Source: Corynebacterium sp. SCR221107
GTDB lineage: Bacteria > Actinomycetota > Actinomycetes > Mycobacteriales > Mycobacteriaceae
DNA length: 64,000 bases
Direction of reading: 5' to 3'
NCBI RefSeq assembly: GCF_027886475.1
Contig: NZ_CP115670.1
Span: 1,116,001-1,180,000 of the forward strand
Positions 28,250 to 36,958 of this stretch are shown here, in pieces. The notes beneath the pieces are model-generated. The model was not told where the DNA came from. It saw only the letters and a list, made by a program, of their open reading frames with translations, and did not search any database. A program made the translations under genes and the position numbers. How positions within the stretch are numbered: the first letter of the stretch is position 1; every line of letters begins with the position of its first letter.

Positions 28250-29755
28250 CTACTTCGCCTCGAGGTGAGACCCGAGGAGGAAGATCTCCCGAGGGTCGAG
28301 GGTAAGTCCGTTGTACCCGCGGGTGGCTAGATGGGCCTGGTCCACGATGATGGGGACGACGACGGCGTCGTCGACAAGCTTGGCGGAAGCCTGCGCTGCT
28401 GCTTGGTTGCGCTCGGCGGTATCACCCAGACCGAGGACGAGTGCGACCGTTTCGTCGAAGCCTGGGTCGCAGTAGTGGGCCAGGTTATAGGATCCCTCGC
28501 AGCTAAAGTCGGAGGACAGAATCGTCGCTGGGTCGGCGGCACCGAGCATGAAGTTGCGGGATCCGAGAACGAGGTCGAAGGCGCCGGCCTGAAGCTCGGG
28601 TTCGAGGGAAGCGTAATCGGAGACTTTCAAGGTGACCTCGAAACCCACCTTGCGGAGCTGATCGGCGAGGATCTCTGCGGATTCCGGTAACTCGGCTCGG
28701 TCGTTCCATGTGGCGAGGGTGAGCTTTTTGCCCTTCCCAACATCGGGTGTGGGGTCTCCAAAATCTGGGTGCGGAGTGTTTTTCGCCCAGTCGAGTTCGC
28801 GACCAAACAAGGAGCCATCCGGGTATGCGGCGTAACCCTCGTAGACCGAGTCGACGATGACGGAGGGGTCTATGGCGGCGGCGGTGGCTTTTCGCAGTTC
28901 GGGGTCGCTAAACAGTGAAGAAGTGGTGTTGAAGTACAGGAGCGAGACCCTGGGGAGGGCGACCGTTTCTACGTCCACGTAAGAGTCCTTCTCGAGCTCG
29001 CCGATCGAGGCGATGGGGACCCCTTTGATGATGTCAATGTCGCCGGAGCGGAAGGCGTTGATGCGTGCGGTGGAGTCAGAAATGAAGGTCACGTTTAGCT
29101 CCGCAACCTGTGGCGCGATACCCCAGTAATCATCGAAGGCTTTCAGCGTCACGGATTGTTCCTGTACGTCGCTGGCGCTATAGGAGCCGGTGCCAAAGCC
29201 GACCGGGTTGGGGTCGGTTCCGCTAAATGCCCCAGGTGCCAAGATGACGGTTCCCGGATCGGTAAAACGCTGCAGGAGGATCGGATCGGGTTCGCTCGTG
29301 GTTACTGCGACGGTGTGCTCGCCAATGGCTTCAACCCGCATGTCTTTCTTTCCTAGGCCCTTGGGGCGGGTGGCGGCGTCGAGCGCGTGTTGCAGGGAAT
29401 TGACCACTGATTGCGCGTCTAGCTCAGTGCCGTCATGGAAGTGCACCCCCTCGCGCAGATGAAATTCCACCTTGGTGTTGTCGTCGCTCTCGGTCCACGA
29501 TGTGGCCAAAAGTGGCGCGGGGATTCCGTTCTCGTCCGTCCTAATCAGGGTCTCGGCGATGTTGAGGCGGGTGTTGATGGTCGCGTCCTCGGAATAGGGG
29601 GAAAGCCCAGCTACCGGCTGAAACTCCATGCCTACGGTGACAATTCCTGCGTCTGAATCAGCAGGGGCGTCGTTGAAACAACCTGTCAGGGTCACGCTGG
29701 CTGCGGTCAGCGTGGCAACCAATGCGAAGGAAAAACGGCGGGGAAGGGCGGACAA
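28250..29755 (-). CDS. Peptide/nickel-type ABC substrate-binding lipoprotein
   Basis: A 501-residue family-5 binding protein (NikA/DppA/CntA type). Lipobox VTLTGC near residue 25; family signature GVHFHDGTELDAQSVVNSLQHALD. It binds a peptide, a free metal chelate or an opine-metal complex; the ligand is not readable. I choose TTG at 29755 because AGGAG is 8 bases before it; the TTG two codons earlier is only 2 bases from AGGAG. The preceding MFS gene and the two ATPases suggest one operon. Confidence 0.9.
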   Translation of the reverse strand: MSALPRRFSFALVATLTAASVTLTGCFNDAPADSDAGIVTVGMEFQPVAGLSPYSEDATINTRLNIAETLIRTDENGIPAPLLATSWTESDDNTKVEFHLREGVHFHDGTELDAQSVVNSLQHALDAATRPKGLGKKDMRVEAIGEHTVAVTTSEPDPILLQRFTDPGTVILAPGAFSGTDPNPVGFGTGSYSASDVQEQSVTLKAFDDYWGIAPQVAELNVTFISDSTARINAFRSGDIDIIKGVPIASIGELEKDSYVDVETVALPRVSLLYFNTTSSLFSDPELRKATAAAIDPSVIVDSVYEGYAAYPDGSLFGRELDWAKNTPHPDFGDPTPDVGKGKKLTLATWNDRAELPESAEILADQLRKVGFEVTLKVSDYASLEPELQAGAFDLVLGSRNFMLGAADPATILSSDFSCEGSYNLAHYCDPGFDETVALVLGLGDTAERNQAAAQASAKLVDDAVVVPIIVDQAHLATRGYNGLTLDPREIFLLGSHLEAK

Positions 29756-29769
29756 ACTCAAAACTCCTT

Positions 29770-29841
29770 GTTATTAGCTCGTGGAATGGGGGTTATTAGC
29801 TCGTGGTGTTAGCTAGTGGGTAGGGGGTTATTAGCTCGTGG
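29770..29841. repeat. Micro-duplications of the MFS gene's 3' end
   Basis: GTTATTAGCTCGTGG occurs at 29770-29784, 29792-29806 and 29827-29841, with a damaged copy (GTTAGCTAGTGG) at 29808-29819. The copy at 29827 contains the stop codon and last codons of the MFS gene, so the other copies are tandem duplications of that gene end in the spacer before the binding-protein gene. Confidence 0.85.
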
Positions 29842-31117
29842 GCATGGGGGAAGACACATCGGCGGTTTGCTTTCGTGCCGAGATGCTGCGGGCCTGTGCG
29901 GATAGCCCCCAAGCGGAAATGGCCAAGATGATGGTCATGAAAAGCCAGGGCCAGATTGCGGTGAGGCCGGGCTGCTCCGCCCCGCCGAGCAGTGTGCCGA
30001 CGACCAAGGACGCGATGAGCACCATGAGGCCGCCGAAACTATTAAGGAATCCAAAATAGGAACCCAGATGGCGGTTTCCGGCGATGTGCCCCACGAGATC
30101 CCGTGCGATCGGGACCGCGATCATGATGCCCAGATGCAAGAGCAGGGTGAAGATCACCGCCGGGATATAGCGCGCCCATCCGTTGAAGCTGAAGGGGGCG
30201 CAGGCGGCGACGGCACCAAACGAGGCGGCCATGAGCCCAAAGCCCACCCTCAACGCCCGTGTTGAGCTCCACGCGCTGGTCATGCGGTGGACCCACCCTT
30301 GGCACAGCACGACATAAAAACCTGCGATGGCAAAGAACGTGCCCAGCGCCTGATCGGAGCCGGTGGCTCGGCGCAGCTCAACGGGCAAGGCCAAATACTG
30401 TTGGTTGTAGGCCGCAAGGTAGGTCGAATACAGCAGTGCGAAGCCGAGGAAGGTGCGGTTGTGCAACACGATAGACCAGGTTGCCACCAAGCCCGCAGAA
30501 TCAGCAGGCTGATCTTCTTGCACACTGGAACTGTCGGGGCGGGTGGAAGGCGCTATCACCGCGTGTGCTACCCACACGGCGGCAAAAATCGCCGCGCCGA
30601 CGCTGCACACCAGCGGGAAACCTACGGGGATGAGCACGGCACCTAGGACCGGGCCGCTGAGTGATCCGATGCGCGACCAGGCTGCGTCGAGGGCAAAAAT
30701 GCGCGTGCGCGTGACAACGCCGGCGGCCTCGAGCCGGGCTCCCTCTGCTGCGAGGGTGGCCTCCACGGCCGGGGAGAACAGGGCCGCGGCGAAACCGATA
30801 AGGATGACACCTATGGTAAGCACCGCCACCGAGGTTGCGAAACCTGCGATGAGGAATCCCAACACGCGGATGGCTACCCCAGTAAGCAACACGGGTTTGG
30901 CTCCGAAGCGATCGGTCAGCCCGCCGCCGAGGAAGAACATTCCCTGTTGGCTGAATGTGCGGATGCCTAGTACAAGGCCGACGATGGTGCTTGTTGCCCC
31001 CAGCTCGTGAGTGAGCTGGACGGCCAAGAAAGGCACCACCAAGTAGAAGCCGACGTTGAACAGCATCTGGGTGATCAGCAGCGCCTGAATGTTGCGGGGC
31101 AGACCCTTGATGCTCAT
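29831..31117 (-). CDS. MFS transporter in an ABC-importer operon
   Basis: A 428-residue major facilitator with 12 membrane segments; the loop between TM2 and TM3 (GLTDRFGAKPVLLTG) carries the MFS motif A pattern. The start ATG overlaps the stop of the preceding ATPase gene by 4 bases, so it is co-translated with a peptide/nickel ABC system. In the staphylopine-type cnt loci an MFS protein (CntE) exports the metallophore that the ABC system re-imports; a similar export role here is inference. Drug efflux is the alternative. Confidence 0.87.
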   Translation of the reverse strand: MSIKGLPRNIQALLITQMLFNVGFYLVVPFLAVQLTHELGATSTIVGLVLGIRTFSQQGMFFLGGGLTDRFGAKPVLLTGVAIRVLGFLIAGFATSVAVLTIGVILIGFAAALFSPAVEATLAAEGARLEAAGVVTRTRIFALDAAWSRIGSLSGPVLGAVLIPVGFPLVCSVGAAIFAAVWVAHAVIAPSTRPDSSSVQEDQPADSAGLVATWSIVLHNRTFLGFALLYSTYLAAYNQQYLALPVELRRATGSDQALGTFFAIAGFYVVLCQGWVHRMTSAWSSTRALRVGFGLMAASFGAVAACAPFSFNGWARYIPAVIFTLLLHLGIMIAVPIARDLVGHIAGNRHLGSYFGFLNSFGGLMVLIASLVVGTLLGGAEQPGLTAIWPWLFMTIILAISAWGLSAQARSISARKQTADVSSPMPTS

Positions 31118-31818
31118 AGCGTCAACTCCTTGGCTGCGTGCAGAAATGTGGAAAGTTCAGCGGAGGTCGTGTTATCGAGCTCGTCAACCGAGCAGGCGGC
31201 CACCACATGGCCGTCGGAAAGCATGATGACCTCGGTGCATAGGCGGGTGATGGTGGGAATATCGTGCGAAACGAATACCACCATTGCACCGCTGCCGATT
31301 ATCGCCTGCTCCATGAGGAGCCGGGTCGCGCCATCGAGGGCAGAAAATGCCTCGTCGGCGATGATGAGATCGGGCTTGGTGATGAGCGCGCGTGCAATGG
31401 CCACCCGCTGGCGCTGACCGCCCGACAATTGGGATGGACGTCGCCCCATAAGACTGAGGGACAAGCCAGCCGTTTCACAAAGAGCGGGCAGGTCCTTTTT
31501 GGCCTGGTTAATGTCCCTGCCCATGATCCGAAGTGGTTCGAGTACCGATTCAGATACCGGAAGGTGAGGCAGGAGGGAGGCCCCCGGATCCTGTGGAATG
31601 AAGGAAACGGAATCAAAAGTCGAGCAGACCTCGCCCGAGGTTGGATGTACCATTCCGGTCATCAGCGAAACAAGCGTGGTTTTCCCGCTACCCGAGCGGC
31701 CAATAATGCCGATGCGCGTGGGTGCGCCGGTATCGGAGGTCGCGTCTAGGCGTAGATCGATGGGGCCAAGGCGTCCTGCTACCTGGACATGGTTGAAAGC
31801 AATGAACTTCTCTTTCAC
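31114..31818 (-). CDS. ABC transporter ATPase (DppF/NikE/CntF type)
   Basis: 234 residues. Walker A GRSGSGKTT (about residue 38), signature [15 protein letters not shown], Walker B LIIADEAFSALDG, H-loop FVSHD. Second ATPase of the metal/peptide importer, translationally coupled by 4-base overlaps to the ATPase upstream and the MFS gene downstream. The Walker B is followed by DEAFS rather than DEPTS. Confidence 0.92.
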   Translation of the reverse strand: MKEKFIAFNHVQVAGRLGPIDLRLDATSDTGAPTRIGIIGRSGSGKTTLVSLMTGMVHPTSGEVCSTFDSVSFIPQDPGASLLPHLPVSESVLEPLRIMGRDINQAKKDLPALCETAGLSLSLMGRRPSQLSGGQRQRVAIARALITKPDLIIADEAFSALDGATRLLMEQAIIGSGAMVVFVSHDIPTITRLCTEVIMLSDGHVVAACSVDELDNTTSAELSTFLHAAKELTL

Positions 31819-32471
31819 ACCAGTGCCCTTAACTCGGTGGCAGCGATCTCTTCGACCCGTCCGTTCGAAATGTGCAGGTGGCGCTCGCAGAGCCGGGCGG
31901 CTAGACCGAGCTCGTGGGTACTCACCACCAACGCAGTTGATGGTGGGGCAAGGGAAAGGGAACGGGCGACCTCGGCGATGGCTAGGGGGTCAAGCGCCGA
32001 GGTGGGCTCGTCGGCAAGCAATAATTCAGGTCCTGCGGCAATCGCTGCGGCGATGGCTACGCGCTGGCGCTGGCCGCCGGAGAGTTGTTGCGGAAAGCGC
32101 GCGTGGAGTGGTTCTGCTAGCCCGCAGGAGCGAAGATAGTCTGCTGCTTTGTCACGTTCGCAAAATAAAGACACGGTCTGAATGCTGGTGAGCAAAGGAT
32201 TCAGCGCGCCGAGGCAGTCCTGCATGACGATGCTCGTATGGTTCGGGAGCGAAAGGCGATTGCCGGCAACCCGCAGTGGGGAACTTTTTTCGGTGATAAG
32301 CCCTGCGAGCACCCGGAGCAGTGTGGACTTTCCGGAGCCGGAAAAGCCGGTGATCGATACCTTCTCGCCGGGGTATATGGCAAGCTCCGGGATCTCGAGC
32401 ACTCGCGTGGAATTCTTGCCGTGAACAGCGATGACGGAAAGCTCTGAAAGCTCAACGATGGGAGCTGCCAT
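31815..32471 (-). CDS. ABC transporter ATPase (DppD/NikD/CntD type)
   Basis: 218 residues. Walker A GFSGSGKST, signature [18 protein letters not shown], Walker [14 protein letters not shown]. First gene of the five-gene - strand operon (ATPase, ATPase, MFS, binding protein, fused permease). Start ATG 32471 follows AAGGAGGG by 8 bases. The upstream spacer is AT-rich, but I see no clear Zur or DtxR palindrome. Confidence 0.92.
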   Translation of the reverse strand: MAAPIVELSELSVIAVHGKNSTRVLEIPELAIYPGEKVSITGFSGSGKSTLLRVLAGLITEKSSPLRVAGNRLSLPNHTSIVMQDCLGALNPLLTSIQTVSLFCERDKAADYLRSCGLAEPLHARFPQQLSGGQRQRVAIAAAIAAGPELLLADEPTSALDPLAIAEVARSLSLAPPSTALVVSTHELGLAARLCERHLHISNGRVEEIAATELRALV

Positions 32472-32888
32472 TGTTTATTCCCTCCTTATCTACGAGCAAA
32501 GACTTTAATGTATCGACCATTCTTTAACAAAAAGGGTTTTCATGGAGGGGGTGTTTTTTATAATTGCGAAAATGCTCAACCGCGAATCAAGCGTGGATAT
32601 CGCATGCCGCACAGGCTCAAGGGCTGCCCAAGGGCGGGGGGAGCGGCTGTCGAGGGGTTGAACCGAGCTGAAGCGATGCGGCAATAATCGTGGTGCTGCT
32701 TGACAATGCAAGAGCAGTGGGGTGGAAGCCGAAGGCATCCGCACCGCCCACCCACGTGGAGGCAGGCTGACGACCCTGGTGTGCAGGGGGTGAAACACAC
32801 TCAAAGGAACGAGCCGGCCGGGGTGAGGAGGCAAAGCACTGCAAGCGACCACATGAATCCTTCTTGCAGCCGGATCGCGGCCATGCAT

Positions 32889-32940
32889 GAGACAACGCGA
32901 TGAGACAACGCGATGAGTCAACGCGATGAGTCAACTCACC
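32889..32940. repeat. 13-bp tandem repeat, four units
   Basis: GAGACAACGCGAT twice (32889-32914), GAGTCAACGCGAT (32915-32927) and a decayed unit GAGTCAACTCACC (32928-32940). Confidence 0.85.
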
Positions 32941-33113
32941 AAGCTCAACACCTGCCGGCGAAGAATGCTGTCAACCCAGCACCACTTACCTCGCACCGGT
33001 TCCCCCGACGATCATTGCCGAACGAGGAGCCCGCTCGAAAATAGGAGACAACTCTTCCTTCGTCACGGGGCTGGGCTTGCCTGTAACGTGACGTTTCCAT
33101 GAAAAAAGGGCAG

Positions 33114-33126
33114 GCTTGCCGACGCC
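33114..33126 (+). repeat. Dispersed GCTTGCCGACGCC element
   Basis: Exact 13-base core in the spacer downstream of the secreted protease gene. Confidence 0.6.
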
Positions 33127-33152
33127 TAGGAAAGCATGTCCTTCTTGTACCT

Positions 33153-33995
33153 CTAGGAGCTGGAATTAGCCGAGCTCAACGAACTGAGTGATCCAAGGCC
33201 GTTATTAAAAATTCCTTCGATCTCGGAGATGCCGAGGGCGGGGGCAGTGGGGTTGGGATACTGCGTGGGATACTCGGTGGCGTCAATAAGTGGCAAGGCG
33301 GTGCCGATCGCGGAGGGAACCGGGATGCCTGCGGTGGTGGCGATCCACTGCAGGTTCTCGGCCACGGGAATGAAAAAGGCTCCCGTGCCGGTGTCGGTCG
33401 TCATAGACAGCACGCCGGCGAGCTGACCGCCGACCATGAGCGGACCGCCGGAATCACCTTGGTGCCCGCGTCCGTGTGACACGAGAGCTTCCAGCATGAC
33501 CGCGCCGCGGTCGGGGCTGGGAACGTTGACCACGCGGCGGTTGACCCGCACTGCGGCGTTGAGTGCGTAGTCGGTGGTAAGGATCTGCGTGCCCGCTGCA
33601 CCATAGCCACTCATCTCGCCCACGGTGGACTCGCCGAGGTTGGTGGGATTGAGCGCTATCGGGGCGACGGAGGCAGGACGGTCGAGGTGCAAGACGGCGA
33701 GGTCGACGTCGGGGTGGGCGTTGGCGCGGGTCACGGCGAAGGTTTGCCCGCCGACGCCAACGGCAATGGTGCCTTGATATGCCAGACAGTGCTTGGCGGT
33801 GAGCACCGCCTGCGATGCGATAAGCGTCCCAGTGCACAGGGTGTTTCCTACCACCACGATTGCGACGCTGGGCTCCTTGTTGGGCGAACCGCCAATGACG
33901 GCATCGGCCGCCGGGGCCAAGATGACGCTACCGAATGCGACAGCAAGTGCCACCGCCGGGGCGGCGAGGGCGCGCATGAGCTTGGTACGAAGCAT
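33153..33995 (-). CDS. Secreted trypsin-like serine protease (S1 family)
   Basis: 280 residues: an N-terminal signal peptide (LMRALAAPAVALAVAFGSVI, cleavage near ADA-VIGG), then a chymotrypsin-fold domain beginning VIGGSPNKEPSVAIV. The triad is visible: His in LTAKHC, Asp in DVDLAVLHL, Ser in GHQGDSGGPL. Two early Cys flank the His. The C-terminal tail after about residue 225 is Pro/Ser-rich (YPTQYPNPTAPALG...SSLSSANSSS), perhaps a cell-wall linker. Start ATG overlaps the arsC stop by 1 base (TAATG) with GGAGG upstream, so it is coupled to arsC. Confidence 0.93.
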   Translation of the reverse strand: MLRTKLMRALAAPAVALAVAFGSVILAPAADAVIGGSPNKEPSVAIVVVGNTLCTGTLIASQAVLTAKHCLAYQGTIAVGVGGQTFAVTRANAHPDVDLAVLHLDRPASVAPIALNPTNLGESTVGEMSGYGAAGTQILTTDYALNAAVRVNRRVVNVPSPDRGAVMLEALVSHGRGHQGDSGGPLMVGGQLAGVLSMTTDTGTGAFFIPVAENLQWIATTAGIPVPSAIGTALPLIDATEYPTQYPNPTAPALGISEIEGIFNNGLGSLSSLSSANSSS

Positions 33996-34384
33996 TAGAG
34001 GATCTCCTCCACAGCGTCGGTTGGGCGGGCAATGCGCGCACCCTTGTCGGTGACAACGATGGGACGTTCGATCAGCCGCGGATGGGCGACCATGGCTTCG
34101 ATGAGCTCCTCATCGGAGGAATACTTGGAAAGCCCCAGTTCTCTAAAATCTGGTTCCTTGGTGCGCACTGCCTCAATAACAGGGATCCCCATGGCCGCGA
34201 TGAGTTCCTTCAGCTGATCGGCAGTCGGTGGGGTATCGAGATAACGAATGACCTCGACCTTTCGATCGGGTGCGACTTCTTCCAAATACGCCAGCACGCC
34301 GCGCGATTTCGAGCACCGGGGGTTGTGGTAGACCACCACCTCGTGGTCGAGCTCAGGTAGGAAGGAAACCGGGAAACCACTCAT
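33995..34384 (-). CDS. arsC: ArsC-family protein (glutaredoxin-type arsenate reductase)
   Basis: 129 residues of the ArsC/Spx/YffB thioredoxin-fold family. The active-site segment VVYHNPRCSKSRGVLAYLEE carries the catalytic Cys, and RPIVVTDKGARIARP is the conserved C-terminal loop with the cis-Pro; the arsenate-binding Arg positions fit ArsC rather than Spx. Glutaredoxin-dependent ArsC reduces arsenate to arsenite. No arsenite exporter or ArsR is adjacent, so a stress role other than arsenic resistance is possible. Confidence 0.88.
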   Translation of the reverse strand: MSGFPVSFLPELDHEVVVYHNPRCSKSRGVLAYLEEVAPDRKVEVIRYLDTPPTADQLKELIAAMGIPVIEAVRTKEPDFRELGLSKYSSDEELIEAMVAHPRLIERPIVVTDKGARIARPTDAVEEIL

Positions 34385-34500
34385 AAACGATGCTCCAAAC
34401 GAAAAGGGGGCAAAAACGAGAAATGCAAGATAGAAAGCAAGAACGATGAAGTCGCAAGCTAAAAGGTTGTTGACGAATTCGCGTTAGCAGAAATAATAGA

Positions 34501-34524
34501 CGGCCTTTCTGTGAAGAAAGGCCG
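34501..34524 (-). terminator. Terminator after the DUF402 gene
   Basis: CGGCCTTTCT (34501-34510), loop, AGAAAGGCCG (34515-34524): a perfect 10-bp stem. On the - strand it is followed by TCTATTATTTCT. Confidence 0.75.
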
Positions 34525-34595
34525 CAGAAGTCGAGATGGGGCAGCGACGCTGTACGAAATCCCGGCGGAATGCCGGAAGATGCGTGGTGGGGGGA

Positions 34596-35132
34596 CTATT
34601 GAGCTGGAACCATGCTTACGTGGGTGGCCCAATCGAGGCTGATTCCCTTGGACTTGAGCCACTCCATGGGGCTGTCACCAAAACGGGTGATGCCTTCTAC
34701 CGCAACCAAGGTGGCATCGATGGCGCGTTCTGCTTCCTCGGCGGAGATGAGGCCTGCGGAGGTTGCGGCGGCAAGCTCGTCGATGTCGACGACCTCCACT
34801 GCTTCGCCATCGTTCCACAGGAGGTCCACATACAGATCGCGGGTGGTCCAGACGCCATCCTCGTCGACGTTGATGTCGGCAACATCGAAGTAGATGTCTT
34901 CGCGGTTTTCCACACCGTCACGGTAGTGGAAGACATTGGCGCGCAGCCCGAGCTCAGGAAGCAGCCAGGATTCTAGATATCCGAAATTGGGGTGGTTAGC
35001 ACCGCGAGCCATGTACAAGCCGAAGTCGGTCTCGCGGAAGGAGTCAACCTCGCGCAAAAAGCCCTTGGGGTCGATGTTGATTAGGGACTTTGGATTAAAA
35101 GTCTCTTGCTTCACCGGGTGGAGCTCAGTCAT
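34596..35132 (-). CDS. DUF402 domain protein (FomD-like fold)
   Basis: 178 residues with the DUF402 pattern: FGLYMARGANHPNFGYLESW, then DGVENREDIYFDVADINVDEDGVWTTRDLYVDLLW. The many Asp/Glu in this block are the divalent-metal and nucleotide-binding residues in characterised DUF402 hydrolases of nucleoside diphosphates and FomD. The exact substrate is unknown. ATG at 35132 overlaps the upstream stop (TAATG) with GAGGTG as ribosome binding site. Confidence 0.87.
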   Translation of the reverse strand: MTELHPVKQETFNPKSLINIDPKGFLREVDSFRETDFGLYMARGANHPNFGYLESWLLPELGLRANVFHYRDGVENREDIYFDVADINVDEDGVWTTRDLYVDLLWNDGEAVEVVDIDELAAATSAGLISAEEAERAIDATLVAVEGITRFGDSPMEWLKSKGISLDWATHVSMVPAQ

Positions 35133-35827
35133 TATTTCACCTCGACAATTGCGGCGGTGGGGAAGAAGGCACAACGCGCGTCGGTGGTGGACACCTGTCC
35201 ACTCACTACGGCGATGACGCGGCCGGTGCCGGTTGCTGCGGTGCCGGACAGCGTCGCAGGGCCTTCGGGATTGATGCCATGGTCGCCCAAGGCGGTCGTT
35301 CCCCACTGCAAAGAATCAATGTTGAACCACTGCACGTTCATGGACTGCTCACCGGCCAAGGCGGTGGTGCCCAGTGCAGTAAAGACGAATGCGGTTTCCC
35401 CAGCGCCTGCGCCCGGGGCAGGAATCGTAGTCGGACCCGGGACAGCTACTGCTGAACCCACTGCGTTGGAGGAGCCACCGATGCACGCACCGGCGACGGT
35501 CGGCCACAAAAACTGTGTGATCGCCGGAGCGTTGTCCGGGACCTGAACGTCACTGTCACCCGAGCCCTCGAAGTAGGCAACGGCTGCCAGCACTGCTGCC
35601 TGCAGCTGCGGTGGCAGGGTAGCTGCCAGGGCCTTTGCCTGCTCAAGGACGGTAGCGTTAGGACGTCCCAGTGCATCGATAGGAAGATTTGCTGTCTGGG
35701 ACAGGCCGTGAGCCGATGAAAGAGCCTGATCGAAGGGCTCGCTCAGCGTGGATGCCTGACCGGTCGCTGGCAGGAGACCACTGATGGTCATTGCGGCGAC
35801 AAATGCGAGAGCAGTCTTGCGATGCAC
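35132..35827 (-). CDS. Secreted protein of unknown function
   Basis: 231 residues from GTG at 35827 (AAGGAAG 9 bases upstream); a longer frame to 35977 lacks a start signal. The signal peptide is VHRKTALAFVAAMTISGLL with cleavage after GQA-S. The mature part has a helical Leu/Ala-rich N-terminal half and a Gly/Ala/Pro-rich C-terminal half (AVAVPGPTTIPAPGAGAGE, MNVQWFNIDSLQWGTTAL) containing two Cys that could bond. It resembles small secreted proteins seen across Corynebacterium, but I recognise no enzyme motif. It is coupled to the DUF402 gene by a 1-base overlap. Confidence 0.8.
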   Translation of the reverse strand: MHRKTALAFVAAMTISGLLPATGQASTLSEPFDQALSSAHGLSQTANLPIDALGRPNATVLEQAKALAATLPPQLQAAVLAAVAYFEGSGDSDVQVPDNAPAITQFLWPTVAGACIGGSSNAVGSAVAVPGPTTIPAPGAGAGETAFVFTALGTTALAGEQSMNVQWFNIDSLQWGTTALGDHGINPEGPATLSGTAATGTGRVIAVVSGQVSTTDARCAFFPTAAIVEVK

Positions 35828-36958
35828 GAACGGTTTCTTCCTTAATGCTTTGAGGGCGAAGTGCCGGTTGCGTCCTTGGGGTAGCGGCGACAACCGTGTG
35901 ATCGATACGGGGTAAAAGCAACGGAACGTGAAAAAATCACAGTTTCTTTGCGGCGTGTCGCTCACCATTAGCCACATTGATTAACTTAAGTAACAGTAGT
36001 TACCTACATCATTCAATCGACTCAACGGCCTCAAGTCAATAAAATTGGCCCCATTTTCCAGATGTTGGACTGGGGTTCATCTACGGTTAAGGGTCAGTTC
36101 TTGACTGCTCCGAAACTGAAGATGAAGAGAATCCCCTGTTGTGGGCACTCTCACAGGCTAGGTCGCGAGTTGAGACCTTTTCGTTACATGTTTGTTAGCA
36201 ACTTTCTTTAAAGGTGGGGCGGCTCACAATCTCGGAGGTGCGACAACCACTTTTATGAGGTGGCAGTCACCGTCTGAACTATGTTTCAGTTTTGTCGGCA
36301 GGCCTCGCCGGAGGTGGGGTGATTAAGGTGCACGCTTCAAGCATCTCTTTCGTCACGGGCTTCCGCTGTGCTGAAAGCGTGAAGCCTGACCGTTTGTGCG
36401 CTTCTAGCTTTGGGAATGGAAGGCGGCATAGTTACTGATCTGGGCACTGTCTAGTGCACATGGTTGGACAAAGATCGCATGATGAGGGGGATGCGATGGT
36501 CGCTCCTGCAAGTCGCACGGGTAGGCCGTGCGGGAGGGGTGTGTCGGGAATGTTTGAACCTGGATTGTTGTGGTTTTGGTCTAGTTTTTGCAGATTTCTT
36601 TCGGCTTTGGCAGCGAGAAGGTGCAATAGCCGCCGACGTGGAGTAACGTAAAAGCGCTGTACTGAGCTGATCATTGCCGATTAGTGTCGATCGTGGCACA
36701 TTGAGGTCGACTTAAGCCGTCGAAGGCGGCTGGAGGCTTATGCCAAGGCCCGGCCCGCTGGCGCAAGCACACCGTTCGGAACCATCCGGGAACCGCCGGT
36801 AAGCCGTTGGATGGGGTGCTTGGCTTAGTGTTTTCGTCCATGTTGACCACCGTGCAAGCAACCGTTATCACCGAGCTTGAGAGATGCGGGTGTCCCGGGG
36901 GTTTCGCGCCGCGGTGTGGACATGGTCATGCTTTTCGCTATTTATCCAGGAGATTCCT
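35828..36958. other. 1.1-kb gene-free region before typA
   Basis: No open frame here has a ribosome binding site, membrane pattern or family motif; the longest (82 codons at 36451-36699, - strand) looks random. The part at 36000-36660 is more AT-rich than its surroundings. No tRNA, tmRNA or 6S-like fold was recognised. AGGAG at 36948-36952 is the typA ribosome binding site. Confidence 0.5.

Larger units (their letters stand above)
32472..33152. other. 681-bp spacer with tandem repeats, no gene recognised
   Basis: This spacer holds the promoter region of the ABC/MFS operon at its left end and several open frames of up to 138 codons without start signals or family motifs. Four 13-bp tandem repeats lie at 32889-32940 and a GCTTGCCGACGCC copy at 33114. 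Confidence 0.55.

Noticed and set aside
32505..32921. 138-codon - strand frame in the spacer
   Set aside because: No start signal, no domain, composition rich in Arg/Pro/Ser as in random GC-rich frames.
36451..36699. 82-codon - strand frame before typA
   Set aside because: Basic, repeat-poor sequence without ribosome binding site or motif; probably noncoding.
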